The position numbers and the translations under genes were made by a program. Shown here in pieces: positions 1 to 11,725 of a stretch of 64,000 nt of DNA (positions within the stretch are counted from its first letter, which is position 1; each line of letters starts with the position of its first letter). The notes beneath the pieces were generated by a model. It saw nothing but the letters and a program-made list of their open reading frames with translations. It ran no database searches and had not been told where the DNA came from. This stretch comes from Casuarius casuarius (lineage: Eukaryota > Chordata > Aves > Casuariiformes > Casuariidae). Where the stretch lies: contig PTFA01000159.1 in NCBI GenBank assembly GCA_003342895.1, positions 1,535,233-1,599,232 of the forward strand. Reading direction: 5' to 3'.

Positions 1-2984
1 ATAAGGCCTTTACTAACGTGCTGGGGAGGGTGCTTATTTGGGATGTTTCAGAACAGAGACATGAGATAGCTTCCTCTTAACCTTCTTCATTCTAGCAGTG
101 CAAGAGGAAATTACAGGTTTGATTATGGTACTTTAATGCGTGCTTGCCCTCCTTATTATTCTGTTTACTTAAAGGCAATGTAAACCTAATAATGAAATCA
201 AGCTCGTAACAAATTCTGATTTGGAAAATTGCTACTTGATCATCTGAATCACAGCTTTAGTGTTAGGTTAGAAACATGTTTATTTAAAGTAATCATTTAA
301 CCTCCCAAAATAACCATTGTTAATATGGGAAACATTTAAAATAATGCGGAGTCTGCATTGCTACCAGATGTTTAATAGTTCCAACTCAAGTATTTTGAAT
401 TCCAAGATAGATTGTTATGAAACTCCACCTGTACTGCAGCAGCCTCGATATAAAAGGGTGGTTGTGTGTATGTATGATGTATGTGCATCTCTGTGCTTTA
501 ATAAATGGATACTAATATGATTTGGGGATCCTGAGATGCGGCAATTAGCTTTCACAGCTATCACTTGACTTCTGTTATGGAAGTGAAGTAGTTTCCTGTG
601 CAGTCCCTGTTGGGCGAGTTAGTTGAAGAGGAAATAGATATCATGCCTAAAAGTCAAGCTGTCTGCTTTTCTACTGCCACTTCCTTCTCCTGTTGACAGA
701 TAAAAGAAGGACAGACAGCCCTGAGAAGTACTGTAGTCCTCCTTTTTTTCTCCCTTCTCTTGGCATGACCCACACCCATCTCCACACCAAGTGGAAAAAG
801 GCAGCAGCTTATTTGTGCAGTGTTCGGGTAATCACACAGGCTCTTCTGGGCTTGTTTTTTCACAGACTTTGAAAGCCCTCAGGAAATTCTGTCAGTGATT
901 CCTCTTCCTAGCTCTGCTTTTTTTCTCTTCCCCTACTCTTCTCCCAGATTATTAGACAGAAGAGTAGATATGTATATGTCATCGTCTTGCGCAAACACTC
1001 TGCTGTCACAGCCTAGCATTTCCAGCTTTTCTGTGGTGAAAAACAAAGAGAAATTAGACAAAGATACTGCCTTCAAGGACTAAGAAATCTTACTAAATTG
1101 TTCTTTCTGGCAATGCTGGTAGTATAGTAAAGCAGCATTCTCCAGTGTGCTACAAGCAGTATTTGCTCTGCTAACAAAGACAAGAAGGTTAGATTTCTAT
1201 TGATAGGCTTCAGCTACTTTTAGAAATTGTTTCAAGTACAAATTATGCCATCCTTTGATTTGTTAAAGTGGAAGACTTCAAGGTATATACCAAAGCGTAA
1301 TATTTTGTGTGCATGTTGAACAGAGTCTGCAGTTTCTGCGTCTTGCTTGTTTGTGCCATTTGTATTAGAATCCAAATGTTTTGAGAGCACAAAACCAATG
1401 TTTTGTCTTTATAGTTACTGCCGATTTTGAAATTCAGATTGGAAAGTTTGTATTGGTGGCGAGGCCAATAGAGCATTTTAGATCTTACATCTTTGCAGTT
1501 CCAGAAAAGGCACTTCTAGCTACGTAAGCTAAACTGAAGTCACTTGTGTTACAATCTCAAGCAGAGTGATGAATTACTACTTAGGCTCAGTTACGGATCT
1601 CATGGATCTGCTAAAGTAGGTGAAGTGATGAGGTGAAGTTTGTTCTGACGACAAACATCCATATGTGCCACCAGCAGAAATAAGACGGATGTGGCAGCGA
1701 ACATTGCCTGACCCGCTTCCTCGTGAGGCTGGGGAAAAACTCCCCGTGATTCCAGTGGGAGAAGGGTGAAAATCCCACAGAAGATATACTATATGTACAA
1801 CACTAAAAAGAAATCACTAGACTCAAGGGCTACGAATTGTGGGAGTATCAGGGCAGCTATTTTTTTCCCATTATCTTTAATATTATTTGGAAAAATATCG
1901 TAAGGAAGCTGTAAACTGATAAGATTAACACTGTGATGGGAAAGTGTGGGGAACTATTTTTAAAGCTGTAGTAACATATTAACTGGAAATAAATGGTATG
2001 ACTAAGGACAGACAATACGAATATATGCAATAGAAGTCACAATTAATCTGGAATGCTCTGAAGGTGCAGCGTTACTAGTATGATAGATAAATCAATATTA
2101 TATTTAGATTTTCAAAATGTATTTGTAAAGCCTTCACAGTTATGATTAATGACTAGGTAAACAGTCATATAAGAGGAAATATAGCATGCCTTAGAGAAAA
2201 TTGGGTTTTAGATCACAAATAAATTCAGTTTGTGCTCTTTGTTTCAACTATTTATATATTATATCTATTAAAATGTATATTGAGGAAAGGTATTATCATC
2301 TGAAACATCTTCCATGAGAAAGATGCGGATAAAATTCAGATGAAAGCTTTTGTGAGTTTGTGTCAACTTTGGTTCAAAAAATTTCTTCATTTAAAAAAAG
2401 TTAAGCTTTAAAAACAGAGTCATTTGCTTCCCCATTTTTTGAGATATTTTTTTCTATTTTTGTACATGATGTACTCTACTTCCATTTTATTAAAAACTAG
2501 GGAAATATTTAGTATCTTCAAATGAAATCTTGATTTTTGTGTCCAAAATTAATCCTGGTATCAAGTGGGTTTGGTTTTCAGCTTTAAGTTCATGGAAAAT
2601 TCTGGGAAAGTTCTCTCAATATTTTCCCTACTCAGTTCTTTGGAACTGTTGGCAAACTGAAAAAGACCATTATTTACTGTTCTTCTCCCTCTCTCTTTCA
2701 CTTATGCAGTATTGTTATGCACCAGATTTTTAATAGCTGATTCTTCTAGATTTTATTTTAGATGTACATGATATACAGACACTTTCAATTTATGCCAACA
2801 TAATGGCCTTCCTTCAAGCAAATAGAAATAATTTAAAGTAAAACCAGAGTAAGAGTAATCACATTCAAAATAAAACCAGATCAGACCTCTATGTGTGAGT
2901 ATACAAGAAACAAAAATTGCAAAGTCTTAAGATTAATTTATTATTCTCTTTTGAGTACTTCACATGTCTTGGGCTAAATATCTG
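1..2984. other. AT-rich noncoding stretch, no gene seen
   Basis: About 3 kb of unique-looking AT-rich sequence. Open frames are short (at most 77 codons), occur on both strands and encode nothing recognisable. A segment at about 1690-1790, slightly richer in G and C, contains purine-rich stretches but matches no repeat I know. I see no promoter, splice-bounded exon or RNA gene. Confidence 0.6.
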
Positions 2985-3115
2985 ATGGAAAATCAATTGA
3001 AAGATTCCTGTTGACTTAGTTGTATTTGGATCAATGCCTGGAGAGTTGAATGTACCTTAAGTGAAACTGATGGTAAAAATCCCTTTGATTTTAATGGTTC
3101 ATATTGGAGCTAATT
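2985..3115 (+). repeat. Degenerate old amniote interspersed repeat
   Basis: Two nearby phrases, tgttgacttagttgtatttg at about 3010 and a second around 3085-3105 (ccctttgattttaatgg), resemble diverged copies of the 'CCATTGACTTCAATGGG ... GGATCAGGCC' motif. That motif recurs in bird, turtle and crocodile genomes. The resemblance is visual and strongly decayed, so the family is not named. It contributes no coding sequence. Confidence 0.35.
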
Positions 3116-3304
3116 AATTTTCCCAGGAAGAATTTAATAATCTTTAAAAAGATATTCCCAGGATAATATTTCTTCTAAAAATCGACTTTCAAATATAGAA
3201 TTCCTTATTTTATATGTGTACCTGTGCAGTGCTGTGATTCATTAAGGACAGTGATGGCTTGTATATGCAAGAAAAGGTAATGACTTTAAAATGTAAGGAT
3301 CACA

Positions 3305-3425
3305 TCCAGGCAGGGCTAAAAACCAGGAGAGCTAGGTTTCAGAGATCTAAAAGTGCTGAGCATGTACAAGAATGACTAAAGTCAATGGAAGCTGAATATA
3401 GCCAGCACCTTGAAAATCAGGCCTA
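3305..3425 (+). repeat. Degenerate old amniote interspersed repeat
   Basis: The run aaagtcaatggaagctga followed, some 15 bases later, by cagcaccttgaaaatcaggc matches the layout of a widespread amniote repeat: 'GTCAATGGGAGCTG', a short spacer, then 'CAGCACCTCTGAAAATCAGGCC'. The order and spacing of both blocks make this the clearest of the small repeats in the window. I recognise the motif but not its formal family name. Confidence 0.5.
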
Positions 3426-3849
3426 TATCTTATCAGCTCAGTTGGTCTCAGTGATGCCTCACTCTGAAGCTCTGGAAAGACTATGGATCATGATGGTTAG
3501 CAGGATTGTGATGTTTAACATTCTGCCACTTTAATGCACAAGAAAATTACTTAAGACTGATGTTATCTAAACCAGAATTCTGCTAATATTTGATGCTGCT
3601 TAATTTATTATGCTTATATGCATATTTATTTGTGCCTTTTTCAATTTTATATATATTTATGGAAAATACTGTAGGAAATTTAACTGTTGTGGGCAGTGAG
3701 TGTTCTTCTCCTTGGGGAACAAAAACCCAGCAACCAGACTATGTGTTAATCTATAAACTATTTGAAGAAAAATTACTATGAAAGAAAGATTTCCAGACTT
3801 GCTTATGGGTTTGAATAATGAAAAGAAGTACAATCAAAAAAGAATCATT

Positions 3850-4190
3850 TATGCGAATAGACAGGCAGGTGAGAATGCAATTCAATGTACACAAATGTAA
3901 GTTAATTAGAATGGGAGCAATGAATTAATCTAGGGAATTTGTGCTAAATGGAGCAATCATTTACCTCACTGATGAGGTTAAAGATCTGAGTTTGCCGGAA
4001 AAAAAATGAATAAATCAGTGAAATGGTCAAGCTATGCCTTGAAAGTATGTAGTGACGTTACTGTTTTGTATTAGCAGAGAGATAGATTAAAAAACTCCAG
4101 AAAGGATTTTATGATGTAAATTGTTTGTTAATGCCTGAACTTGAATCTTCTGCACAGTCTGTTATCCAAAAGCTGTTTTTCAAAGAAAAT
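3850..4190 (+). mobile_element. Old CR1/L3-like LINE fragment, sense
   Basis: The stretch contains an ordered series of blocks typical of the C-terminal reverse-transcriptase region of old CR1/L3-type LINEs. They are atgcaattcaatgtacacaa with atgtaagtt, then ctaaatggagcaatcattta, then ttagcagagagatagatta, then cttgaatcttctgcacagtc. The last block is a decayed form of the 'HLEYCVQ' coding segment. Stops and small indels interrupt every frame, so it is a dead fossil. Neither end is sharp. It is much more diverged than the CR1 copy at 46548-47064. The family is certain enough to call a LINE; the exact subfamily is not. Confidence 0.72.
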
Positions 4191-7139
4191 TCTCTTTTTT
4201 TTTTTAACCTGAACAGGCTTTAGCGTGGAGCAACAGTGGTCAGTTCTTGCCATGAATAGGCCAAATTGCTGAGAGAAACATGCTAATTCTCAGTGGAACA
4301 GAAAAGACTAATATGTTACTGATAGGCCAAAAAGACGAACGGAATTCGGTGAGCTGATACAGTTCAAGGGTTTGGCTGTGACTGCAATCATGGAGCACTG
4401 CAAAGAGAAATCCTCATGCTAGCATGGTACCTCTGTTTTAACAGTGGGGCAGCTCTGATCTCCTTGCCATGATTTCCTGTTTGCTCAGCCCAGAAATGTG
4501 GTTGAGGGAAGCAGCTCACTCTGTCTTGGTATGAATAGAAGTTCTCACTTCTTCCTCTACCAATTTCATAAATCCTTTATGTATCCTGCTCCTTTCATGC
4601 TTTTGGGAGAATAAAAGCTTCCTTTCCAAAAATTATACTGGATGAAGGGGTCACCACCTGCCCAGCTTGCAGGGAGAGAAAATTGCATGACCAGTAGGTC
4701 GTAAGTTCACAGCTAATATACCATGCATCAGTGGCAAAACATTCCAGCCCTCAATGCTGATGAATCTCTTGAGGAGCTTTCCTCTAGCCAAGGTGTAGAG
4801 CCTGGCTGAGGATGAGTAGATATTTAAAACACTTCTGATGGGTCACACATTTAGACTTATTAAATTCATCCAATAGCAATATGGAAAAAATGGCACATGG
4901 CCGCAGAGTCCTACTGAATAATCTTGTAGGCCAGATCATGCACTCTAGGATCCCTTCTCATCTTGCATATCTCAAGGATACACTGTGAATGAATCCATCC
5001 ATTGGCTGAACTGCTTAAGATCCAGTATTTTGTCATTGAATTTGGTGACAAGTCTTCCTTTGACTGTACTGTTGTGCACTGTACAAACATGGGACTTCTG
5101 ATCCAACACAAGGAGAGAACATAGACATGGAACTTACTCCTTCTGGGGACTTGTTGAACATAAATGTGATGCTAAAAAGTTTAAGAATAGATGGGTTTGA
5201 GCTGAGTCCTGTTTTACAACTAAGTGGGGAATAAGTAAATGAGGAAAGAACAAGGAATATTGAATCTACCATAAGTCTGACCAGTGAAAACCGTGTGTTT
5301 TTAAGAGTTGAAGTGGACCAGTTTGGGGAGGCAAGCAAAAGAGCAAACATATTTAATTAAGATAGACTTAGAGGCTCATGACCTCTTCATAAAGTAACTC
5401 TTATTTGTAACATCGTCATTTTTAAAAATCTGAAGTATCATATGGATTACTTCTAGTCTTCGTTGCCACGGATTCTTTCTTTCTCTCTCTTCCCTCCTCT
5501 TTCCCTAAGTTTTTTCTGCCACACACTCAAACACATTCATATGACTGCATATATTCTCTCTCTTGTTGCAAGAGCTGCAGTCCCAGTGAATCCCAGTGAA
5601 AGCAGGTGGCAACTTCCAGGGGTCTCAGTAATAATATACCAATCCTTTCCCAAAGAATGAGACATACTGTATAGCTAGAGGAACAGAGAATTCACTATAG
5701 ATGTAGTCACTCTATGGTTGTACCACATGGAAGACCTTCCTGTGCAGGACCATTGATTAGTTCAGTTTAATTAAAGAACAACAGCAGCAAGAACAAACCA
5801 AGTAGGCAGGTGGCCAAAATTAGGAGATACATCCTTAGAATGTTTCTTGACTAAGTTGTTTATATTTAAAAATGCAAGAACATCTGTGACACACTTACCA
5901 ACTTTCTGGCTTCAGAAAGGAGGACAGGAGAGTTTGTTAATGATGCACAGATAAATAAATAACCCATCTTTTCTCCATAGCAGCAGCTTACCCAGTTGAC
6001 ATTGTATTCTCTTGATGTTTCGTTTCTCTCATTGCGTTTTAGTTCACTTCTGTCTTAAAGAGTTAAACCTTAAACTCTAATTACTCAAACTGACTCTGCC
6101 TATCCCAGGTCTAACTACGGTCCTTTGAATCCCAGCATTTCTTACGCTGGTAATTATACAACATCCTTGCATACAAAGGTTACAGATATGTTAGTAACTT
6201 GGCCCTAACTTTTACAGACTTTGCCATGTATAAGAAGAGATGGTGAAAAATTTAGCAGACATTTTAGCAGCTATTTTAAGATTTAAAGAATGCTTGACCA
6301 TTTGCAATAGCAGAACAGTTAAGACGATCACCTAACGAAAGAAACACAAAACCTTAGGAAATTATTTTAGTACATGCTTATTTGAAGAATGAATGCTCTG
6401 AATGACTGAGGATCAGTTTCCAGGAGCTAGCCACTTTTGTCCATCAAACCTACATGGTCAGTCATACTTCTCTGTTTATTATATCTGTTATATATGTTAT
6501 TAGGCATATGCTGCTTGCTATATCTAGTAATATAATGGAGTCAGCACCAATAATATTTCTTAGCTTGTTACTGTCTAGTTCCAGTCTAACTTTAGAGGGT
6601 CACACAAAGAAAGATTTGTACTCCCTTCTCCCCCTTGCTAGACATGCCTGGGGTTGTCTGGGCTCAAGAACAAGTCAGATATCTGTGGACATTGTATGTT
6701 AATGCTGTACATTAGGAGCTATTATTGTGCAGGTCATAGGCACTTGGGACTGACGATGTGTTATTTTGAAAAAATAGTGACAGATGCAAGCAATGGCATC
6801 ACTTTCAGAGTATCCAAGGCTAGGCTTTTAGCTCCTGATGGTAGCCTGAATATGTGAGAGTGGCCCTCAGATTGCTATGACCTATTAAAAAAGGCTTGCA
6901 CAGGACAGAATCAGGGTGCATTTCTTATGAATATAAGCCAGAATCAAAGATCTGGCCAGTTAACTCCACGTCTTTTAAATTTCTGAGTTCTGAATGGGGG
7001 TAAAGATATAGTGTGAGCAACAGCACAAAGTACTAGTGTAGCAGTTTTTCAAGAACATGCAGTATGAACAGTATCATTTTTAATATCAGTCAGAAAGATT
7101 AGCCTGTTGATGCAGAACTGGCATGGGGAAAAGCACTGC
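4191..7139. other. Noncoding stretch, no gene seen
   Basis: Nearly 3 kb without a recognisable gene. The longest open frame is 105 codons on the minus strand (5033-5350); it overlaps another minus-strand frame and has no domain. The only discrete structure noted is a perfect two-copy 10-base repeat at 5581-5600. Confidence 0.6.
5581..5600. repeat. Perfect 2 x 10 bp tandem repeat
   Basis: The decamer tcccagtgaa occurs twice in immediate succession. This is probably replication slippage. The similarity to the old amniote 'CCCAGTGAA' repeat motif may be accidental. Confidence 0.8.
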
Positions 7140-7262
7140 TGACACCCTGAGCAGATTCCAATCCTAATCCCAAATAGATATGATCCCACTGATTCCACTA
7201 GTAATTAGTCTGAAGAAACTGCAGAAATACGAGGAAATATGAGTAGGGTCTGCATCAGGCTA
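7140..7262 (+). repeat. Degenerate old amniote repeat (GTGAGTAAGG-type)
   Basis: Blocks gatcccactgattccacta and, 50 bases on, aatatgagtagggtctgcat followed by caggc fit a known amniote repeat. That repeat reads 'CCATTGAAGTCAGTGGGACTACTCA ... CATGAGTAAGGGTCTGCAGGATCGGGC'. Order and orientation match. It appears related to the copy at 23035-23115. Confidence 0.45.
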
Positions 7263-9019
7263 GAAAACTCCTGCTGGAAGGTGAAAGATGCAGAGGCAAT
7301 TTTACAGAGCCTGCTGCTTTGCTTCAGGCATTTGTTAAAGTAAACATTGCTATTATAGTTAATCACTTCGTGCTAATAAGGAAAGCTTGTCTTAATGCTA
7401 TTCTCTTTCTGTGAGATACTACCTGAATTGTAACTCGTAATTAGTTAATTAGCCCACTTACTTAATTCAGGTTTTGCCCTGTGATGCTTCAGTATCATCA
7501 CCAAACTGGAAATCTGTTTTAAGATTTAATGCTAGTTTGTTTTTTTCCTCCAGATTATTTTATCATCCTGAGCCTTTCTCACTTTCCACTTACATCACTG
7601 TGTCAGTGAGCTGTAGCTGTAGTGAAACTGAATTTAATCTGGTGTACCAGAGAGCAGGACTGAACACATGGGGCCTGGTTCTTACTCCCATCTGTGTGAG
7701 TTGCCAAACTTTTAGTATCTCATTGCACCAGGGTCATGCAGAAAATAGTGTCAGAGCAGGGATTTTCACTGGATTTCCTGAATTCCAGGTTTACAGCTGT
7801 ATCTTCATTTGCTTTTCAGTAATGTGTCTGCATTCTCTAATGATTTTCTCTTGAACTAAGCATAACACACTTGACACTAGTGTAGCTCCACGTCTGGTGT
7901 ATCATTGTATAACCAAACACATTCTCTTTCCCAGAGCTGAGCTGCTGTTTCCTTTCTCCCCCCCCCCCCCAGCAGTAGTCATAGCTGCGTAATGTTTGCC
8001 TGCCCCATCAATTTTTTAGTGATTCTTCCCATTTGACAGTGTGCTGCTGCCGCTGTTAAAGCCTTTTTGTTTTTGCTTGGATCATGCTGGTCCCAAGAAT
8101 TTCTGCAACAATAACAGACATGATAAGGATTTTATGAACTGCTGTTGTCAATTTTCTGGTGGTATAACAACAGCCTACCAACGGTTGGGTTTTCCTGGTA
8201 AGTGTTTAGAGAGCCTTACAAACCCCTGTGTTCCCGAAAAACCATTTACCCTGCAGAGCTCCAGCGGGTGGATTACCTCGAGGAACGGGCTCATGCATTG
8301 TGATAATTACCCAGATTACACTGAATAAGAGATATCCAGAACAAAGGCAAGGCACAGTTCCTTATGTTTTGCCAGTTCTGCGTGAAATTATCCTGCAGCC
8401 TTCATCACATCAGCATGAAACTACTGCCACAGCTTTAACTTCTTGTGCTAGAATTTGTCGCTGATAATCTGTGCTCAGTCAAGGACCAAATATAAGTCCG
8501 GATATCCCCTCAGGGCGATGTAAATCGTGCTGCCTCAGCATTGTACGCTCTCTGTGGTCTAGGGAAAGCTGCTTGTTGTGGATGGGGAAGCTTTCCTCTG
8601 CGTTTCCCACTGAAGTGGGCAGCTGTTGGGTCCGGCATTATCCAGGGCCACTGCAGTGGAGGATGAAGGTGCAGCATTACACCCCCAGTGGGTCTCGTGC
8701 TCAATTTTGGGACTGGAATCTTATTTTTTCTGTTTAGCTCCCACCCTTGATGGACTTACTACTCTCTGCCGATGCACTGAATGCTACAGACTGCTGTTCC
8801 CTGTGAAACCCCAGTAATATCCTGAAGCCTTAGGATCTGGAGTTCCCCACACAGGGTTTCTTTTCTGACACAGTGAATTCTAGGGAACGACAGAGAGTTG
8901 CTGGAGCAAAGGTACCCAGCCTTTTCCTTGCAGAGCAGATGAAGTTTTTAAGACTCGCTGTGGATTATGTAGCTGTGCCATTTCATTTAGGGACAAGCAC
9001 AAAGACCATTATCATACGT
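7263..9019. other. Noncoding stretch with mildly GC-richer centre
   Basis: The segment 7670-7700 (ggggcctggttcttactccc) resembles the edge of another old amniote repeat. A run of 13 C lies at 7958-7970. Between about 8040 and 8800 the sequence is richer in G and C, and several overlapping frames of 78-95 codons stay open on the plus strand. They have no shared codon pattern, no recognised domain and no convincing splice boundaries, so I do not call a gene. Confidence 0.5.
7958..7970. repeat. Poly-C run (13)
   Basis: Thirteen consecutive C at the end of a pyrimidine-rich tract. The length is liable to vary by slippage or sequencing error. Confidence 0.95.
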
Positions 9020-9041
9020 GAAGTTACTTTACAGTAACTTC
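9020..9041. repeat. Perfect 9-bp inverted repeat with 4-nt loop
   Basis: The arms gaagttact (9020-9028) and agtaacttc (9033-9041) are exact reverse complements separated by ttac. As RNA they would form a short, AU-rich hairpin. The stem does not extend beyond 9 pairs, so this is not a microRNA-like precursor. It could equally be a dyad protein-binding site or chance. Confidence 0.85.
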
Positions 9042-10283
9042 TACAATTAAAATAAAAAGTGAAAAGATTATACTGTAGAACCTTAATAACCACTCAGCAT
9101 ATTTGATAATGTCACTGCTGCCAGTATCATATTCACCACTGTGTTTAATAGCTGAACAGATGCAGCTCACTAGAGCACCACATGGTACGCAGCAGCAGGG
9201 AGTCCCATTTGACAAGTTGGTTTTGTTTTATTTCCTTCCTATAGCATCTTCCCTGATATCCCAAGTTTCTGTAGTGTTTTGATTTGTTATTCAGCAAGCA
9301 GAAAATGGCAAGGGTATTCTGTACTGCTTTTTTCCAAAGCAAGAGTTTTCTGGACTTTCCAGTGCAAGTACTGTGAAATTTCTGATAAAGCTAACTGTAA
9401 GGAATGTTTTAATGTAACATTGTCAGCCTTTGATTTGAAAGGATTTGTTTTTAGCAGGTGGTATGTATCTGCATGCTTATGTTCCTTGTGAGATATCAGC
9501 CTTGCTGGGTTTGAGGAGGTGGTTTCTGGTTTTCAGGAATATCTTTTTTTTAATTGCAAGGTTTTGTGTACATGACTGCAAGTCACTTTGCTCAGTGAGC
9601 AATAACTCTTGGCTTGTAATGGTGCCAGGGGATACTTCAGTCGCTTGGTGCTTCTAGATTTGCTCTCTGTGGATCAATTCTTAGGAGCATTTTGTGAGCT
9701 ACTTTCCAGTCTTCTAATTGCTTGTCTGGAAAAACACCTGATATATACTGTGAGGCTAAAATAAGATGGCTGTACACTTAATATATTCTAAAAAATCACT
9801 GGATGATATAGAGTAGGTAATGAAACCCTGGAAATATGATTTGTGTATTTGCTTCCATGAAACATAATAAAGAATGGGAACAAGACCAAAAGCGCTGCAA
9901 GAATTATGTTATCCATCCCATATTACCTGGTGCATAAATAAACTAAGAGCCTTCCCCTGGTTATATCTCCTATTCCTTATTAATGTGATTATATAGTCGA
10001 GGTTCGGGTCTGCCAAGGGCTGAATTCATGGGCAGTGTCTTCACCAGAACTGAAAAACTGTCGCAGCTTTGAGATGTGATCAACTGGTATGCTGCTTGGG
10101 AAGATACTGTTTAAGAATTCTGTTTCTTTTCCTAATCTACTTTTTTAATGTTTTGCTGGCTATTTAGATTGACATTCTTAAGGAATTGATTTTCTTTTCT
10201 TCTTTCTTGCTTTTCACTGCACATTCAAACGTGAAAAACATAGGCATGCCTCATTGTCACAGCTGTAGTGATGATGGTGACAT
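9042..10283. other. Noncoding stretch, no gene seen
   Basis: AT-rich unique sequence. Short frames on both strands (at most 73 codons) show no domain. I recognise no repeat or RNA gene. Confidence 0.6.
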
Positions 10284-11030
10284 GATGACACCAAGCTGTG
10301 CTAGTGTGGGAGGAGGGGAGACAGGGGTTGCGAGCACTGTGGAGAACAGATTAAAATTCAAAATGAGCTTGATAAAGTGGAGAAATAGTCTGAAATCAGG
10401 AAGATGAATTTCTACAAAAAAAATGTGCAGAGTTCTGTACCTAAGATGGAAAAATCAAATGCACATCTAGAAAAATGGGGAGTAATTGTGGCCAAGAAGC
10501 AGTTCAACAGAAAAACCTTGGGAAGCTACAGCTGATTGCAATTTGCTGCAGAGAAAGACAAGCATCGTCTGGGCTGTATTGACAACATGTGAGGTGGTAG
10601 AGGAGGCAGAGAAGTTAATTGTTTACTCAGTGCTGCAGGGATCTTAGCTGAAGTAGTATGTCTAGTTTTTGGTGCTGTGCTTTGAAAAAAGAGGTAAGTA
10701 AATTAGGGACCTACTAAAAGAACACCAAAACTATGGTTTAATGAATGTATAGCTCCTAAGAAAAAAATGGAAGAATTGGCTTTGTTCTATTTATAAATGA
10801 CAAGACAGGGAATGAGTGACTGGACATGAAAACAGTCTTAATATATACAGGTTGTAGTAAAAAGGACTGTGGTTAATTTGTCTTGCCTGTTTGTTAAGGT
10901 AAGAAATAGTTGGTTTAATTTGCAGCAATACCTGGATCAGGCATTAGGAAAAACTTTCCAGCTATGTTTGATGGTTAGCAGTGGAAGAAGTTATGTGGGC
11001 AGGCCCTGTCAGTATATGCTTTTGTATGTG
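10284..11030 (+). mobile_element. Old CR1-like LINE fragment with RT motif remnant, sense
   Basis: About 750 bp follow the order of the 3' half of a CR1/L3-type LINE. At 10284-10298 gatgacaccaagctg reads DDTKL, a remnant of the reverse-transcriptase catalytic FADDTKL box. It is followed by gagcttgataaagtggag (LDKVE). Next come aaaaatcaaatgcacatcta and aatggggagtaat, then catcgtctgggctgtattga, tgtttactcagtgctgcagg, and near the end gcattaggaaaaactttcc. These blocks occur in the usual LINE order, but the frame is broken by many stops and indels. The element is a long-inactive fossil; its 3' terminus is not recognisable. Assignment as a LINE is firm, subfamily uncertain. Confidence 0.8.
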
Positions 11031-11477
11031 AGTCTACTTTCCTATCAGTAGGATGGGGGATGTCATGGGGAGCACTGCTATACATTTATTCTGAAGTTAG
11101 TGTGGATGTACTTGCTGTTGCTGCTGTGTGGTGTGTGTAGTGAGAGCCCTTCAAGCTTTGCACTCCTGTTTATGCTGTAGCTCTTAACTGGAAGGCTTAG
11201 GTTCAGGAATGACTTAAGCACTCGTATGAACGTTTAGATGTAAGCACGGTGAGGTTCTTCGTGTCCATTCCTAATGCCATGGAAAAGGGACAAAGCTGCT
11301 TATAAGCATTTTCTTTTGACATCTATTGGTCTTAGTGTCATTGGCAAACTGTAATAATGTGCACAACAACGCAAGATTCTGATTTCAGACTATTTTCTCC
11401 CTTTGCCTCATGGAAAATCCCCTTTTGCTTAACACTATCCTTGCTGCTGCGTGTAGGGAAGAGTCTGAAGCTGTACC
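11031..11477. other. Noncoding stretch between LINE fossil and CpG cluster
   Basis: A CTG/TGTG-rich patch lies at about 11112-11142 (cttgctgttgctgctgtgtg). Nothing else is recognised. The base composition becomes richer in G and C towards the CpG cluster that follows. Confidence 0.5.
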
Positions 11478-11725
11478 TCCGCGCGCCACGCTCAGGCTGA
11501 GCGAGGGGAGCATTGGCGAGGCTCCGCAGCCTGCTGGCGCGTGCTGCCTGCTCAGCTGCTGGGGAAGGTGGCGATGATGTAACTGGCTCTGCTCGCCCAC
11601 CTCTCAAATGTTAGCAAGCCTCTGCTGTGGTCGGTGTGTGGGAGCCGTGAGGTAATTCGAAGCGTCCTGGTGTAAAACCAAAATAACCCTAATGGGCTGC
11701 GCGGATTACCGAGCAAAATTCGTTT
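11478..11725. promoter_or_regulatory. CpG-rich island, candidate promoter or regulatory site
   Basis: I count about 19 CpG dinucleotides in roughly 250 bases, far above the surrounding sequence, where hundreds of bases may contain one or two. Clusters include ctccgcgcgccacg and gctggcgcgtgctg. Near the downstream edge is a donor-like sequence (gtgag followed by gtaatt, about 11647-11657), which would fit a plus-strand first exon. Minus-strand frames of 71 and 89 codons cross the island, but such frames are common in GC-rich DNA. No TATA box or coding exon is identified. It could also be an unmethylated enhancer or a CpG-rich repeat. Confidence 0.45.

Noticed and set aside
8041..8328. Plus-strand frame with GWITS and DNYPDYTE words that recall a CUB domain
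   Set aside because: The CUB-like words are interrupted by unrelated residues, the frame stops right after them, no cysteine spacing or flanking splice sites fit, and nothing follows. Treated as coincidence.
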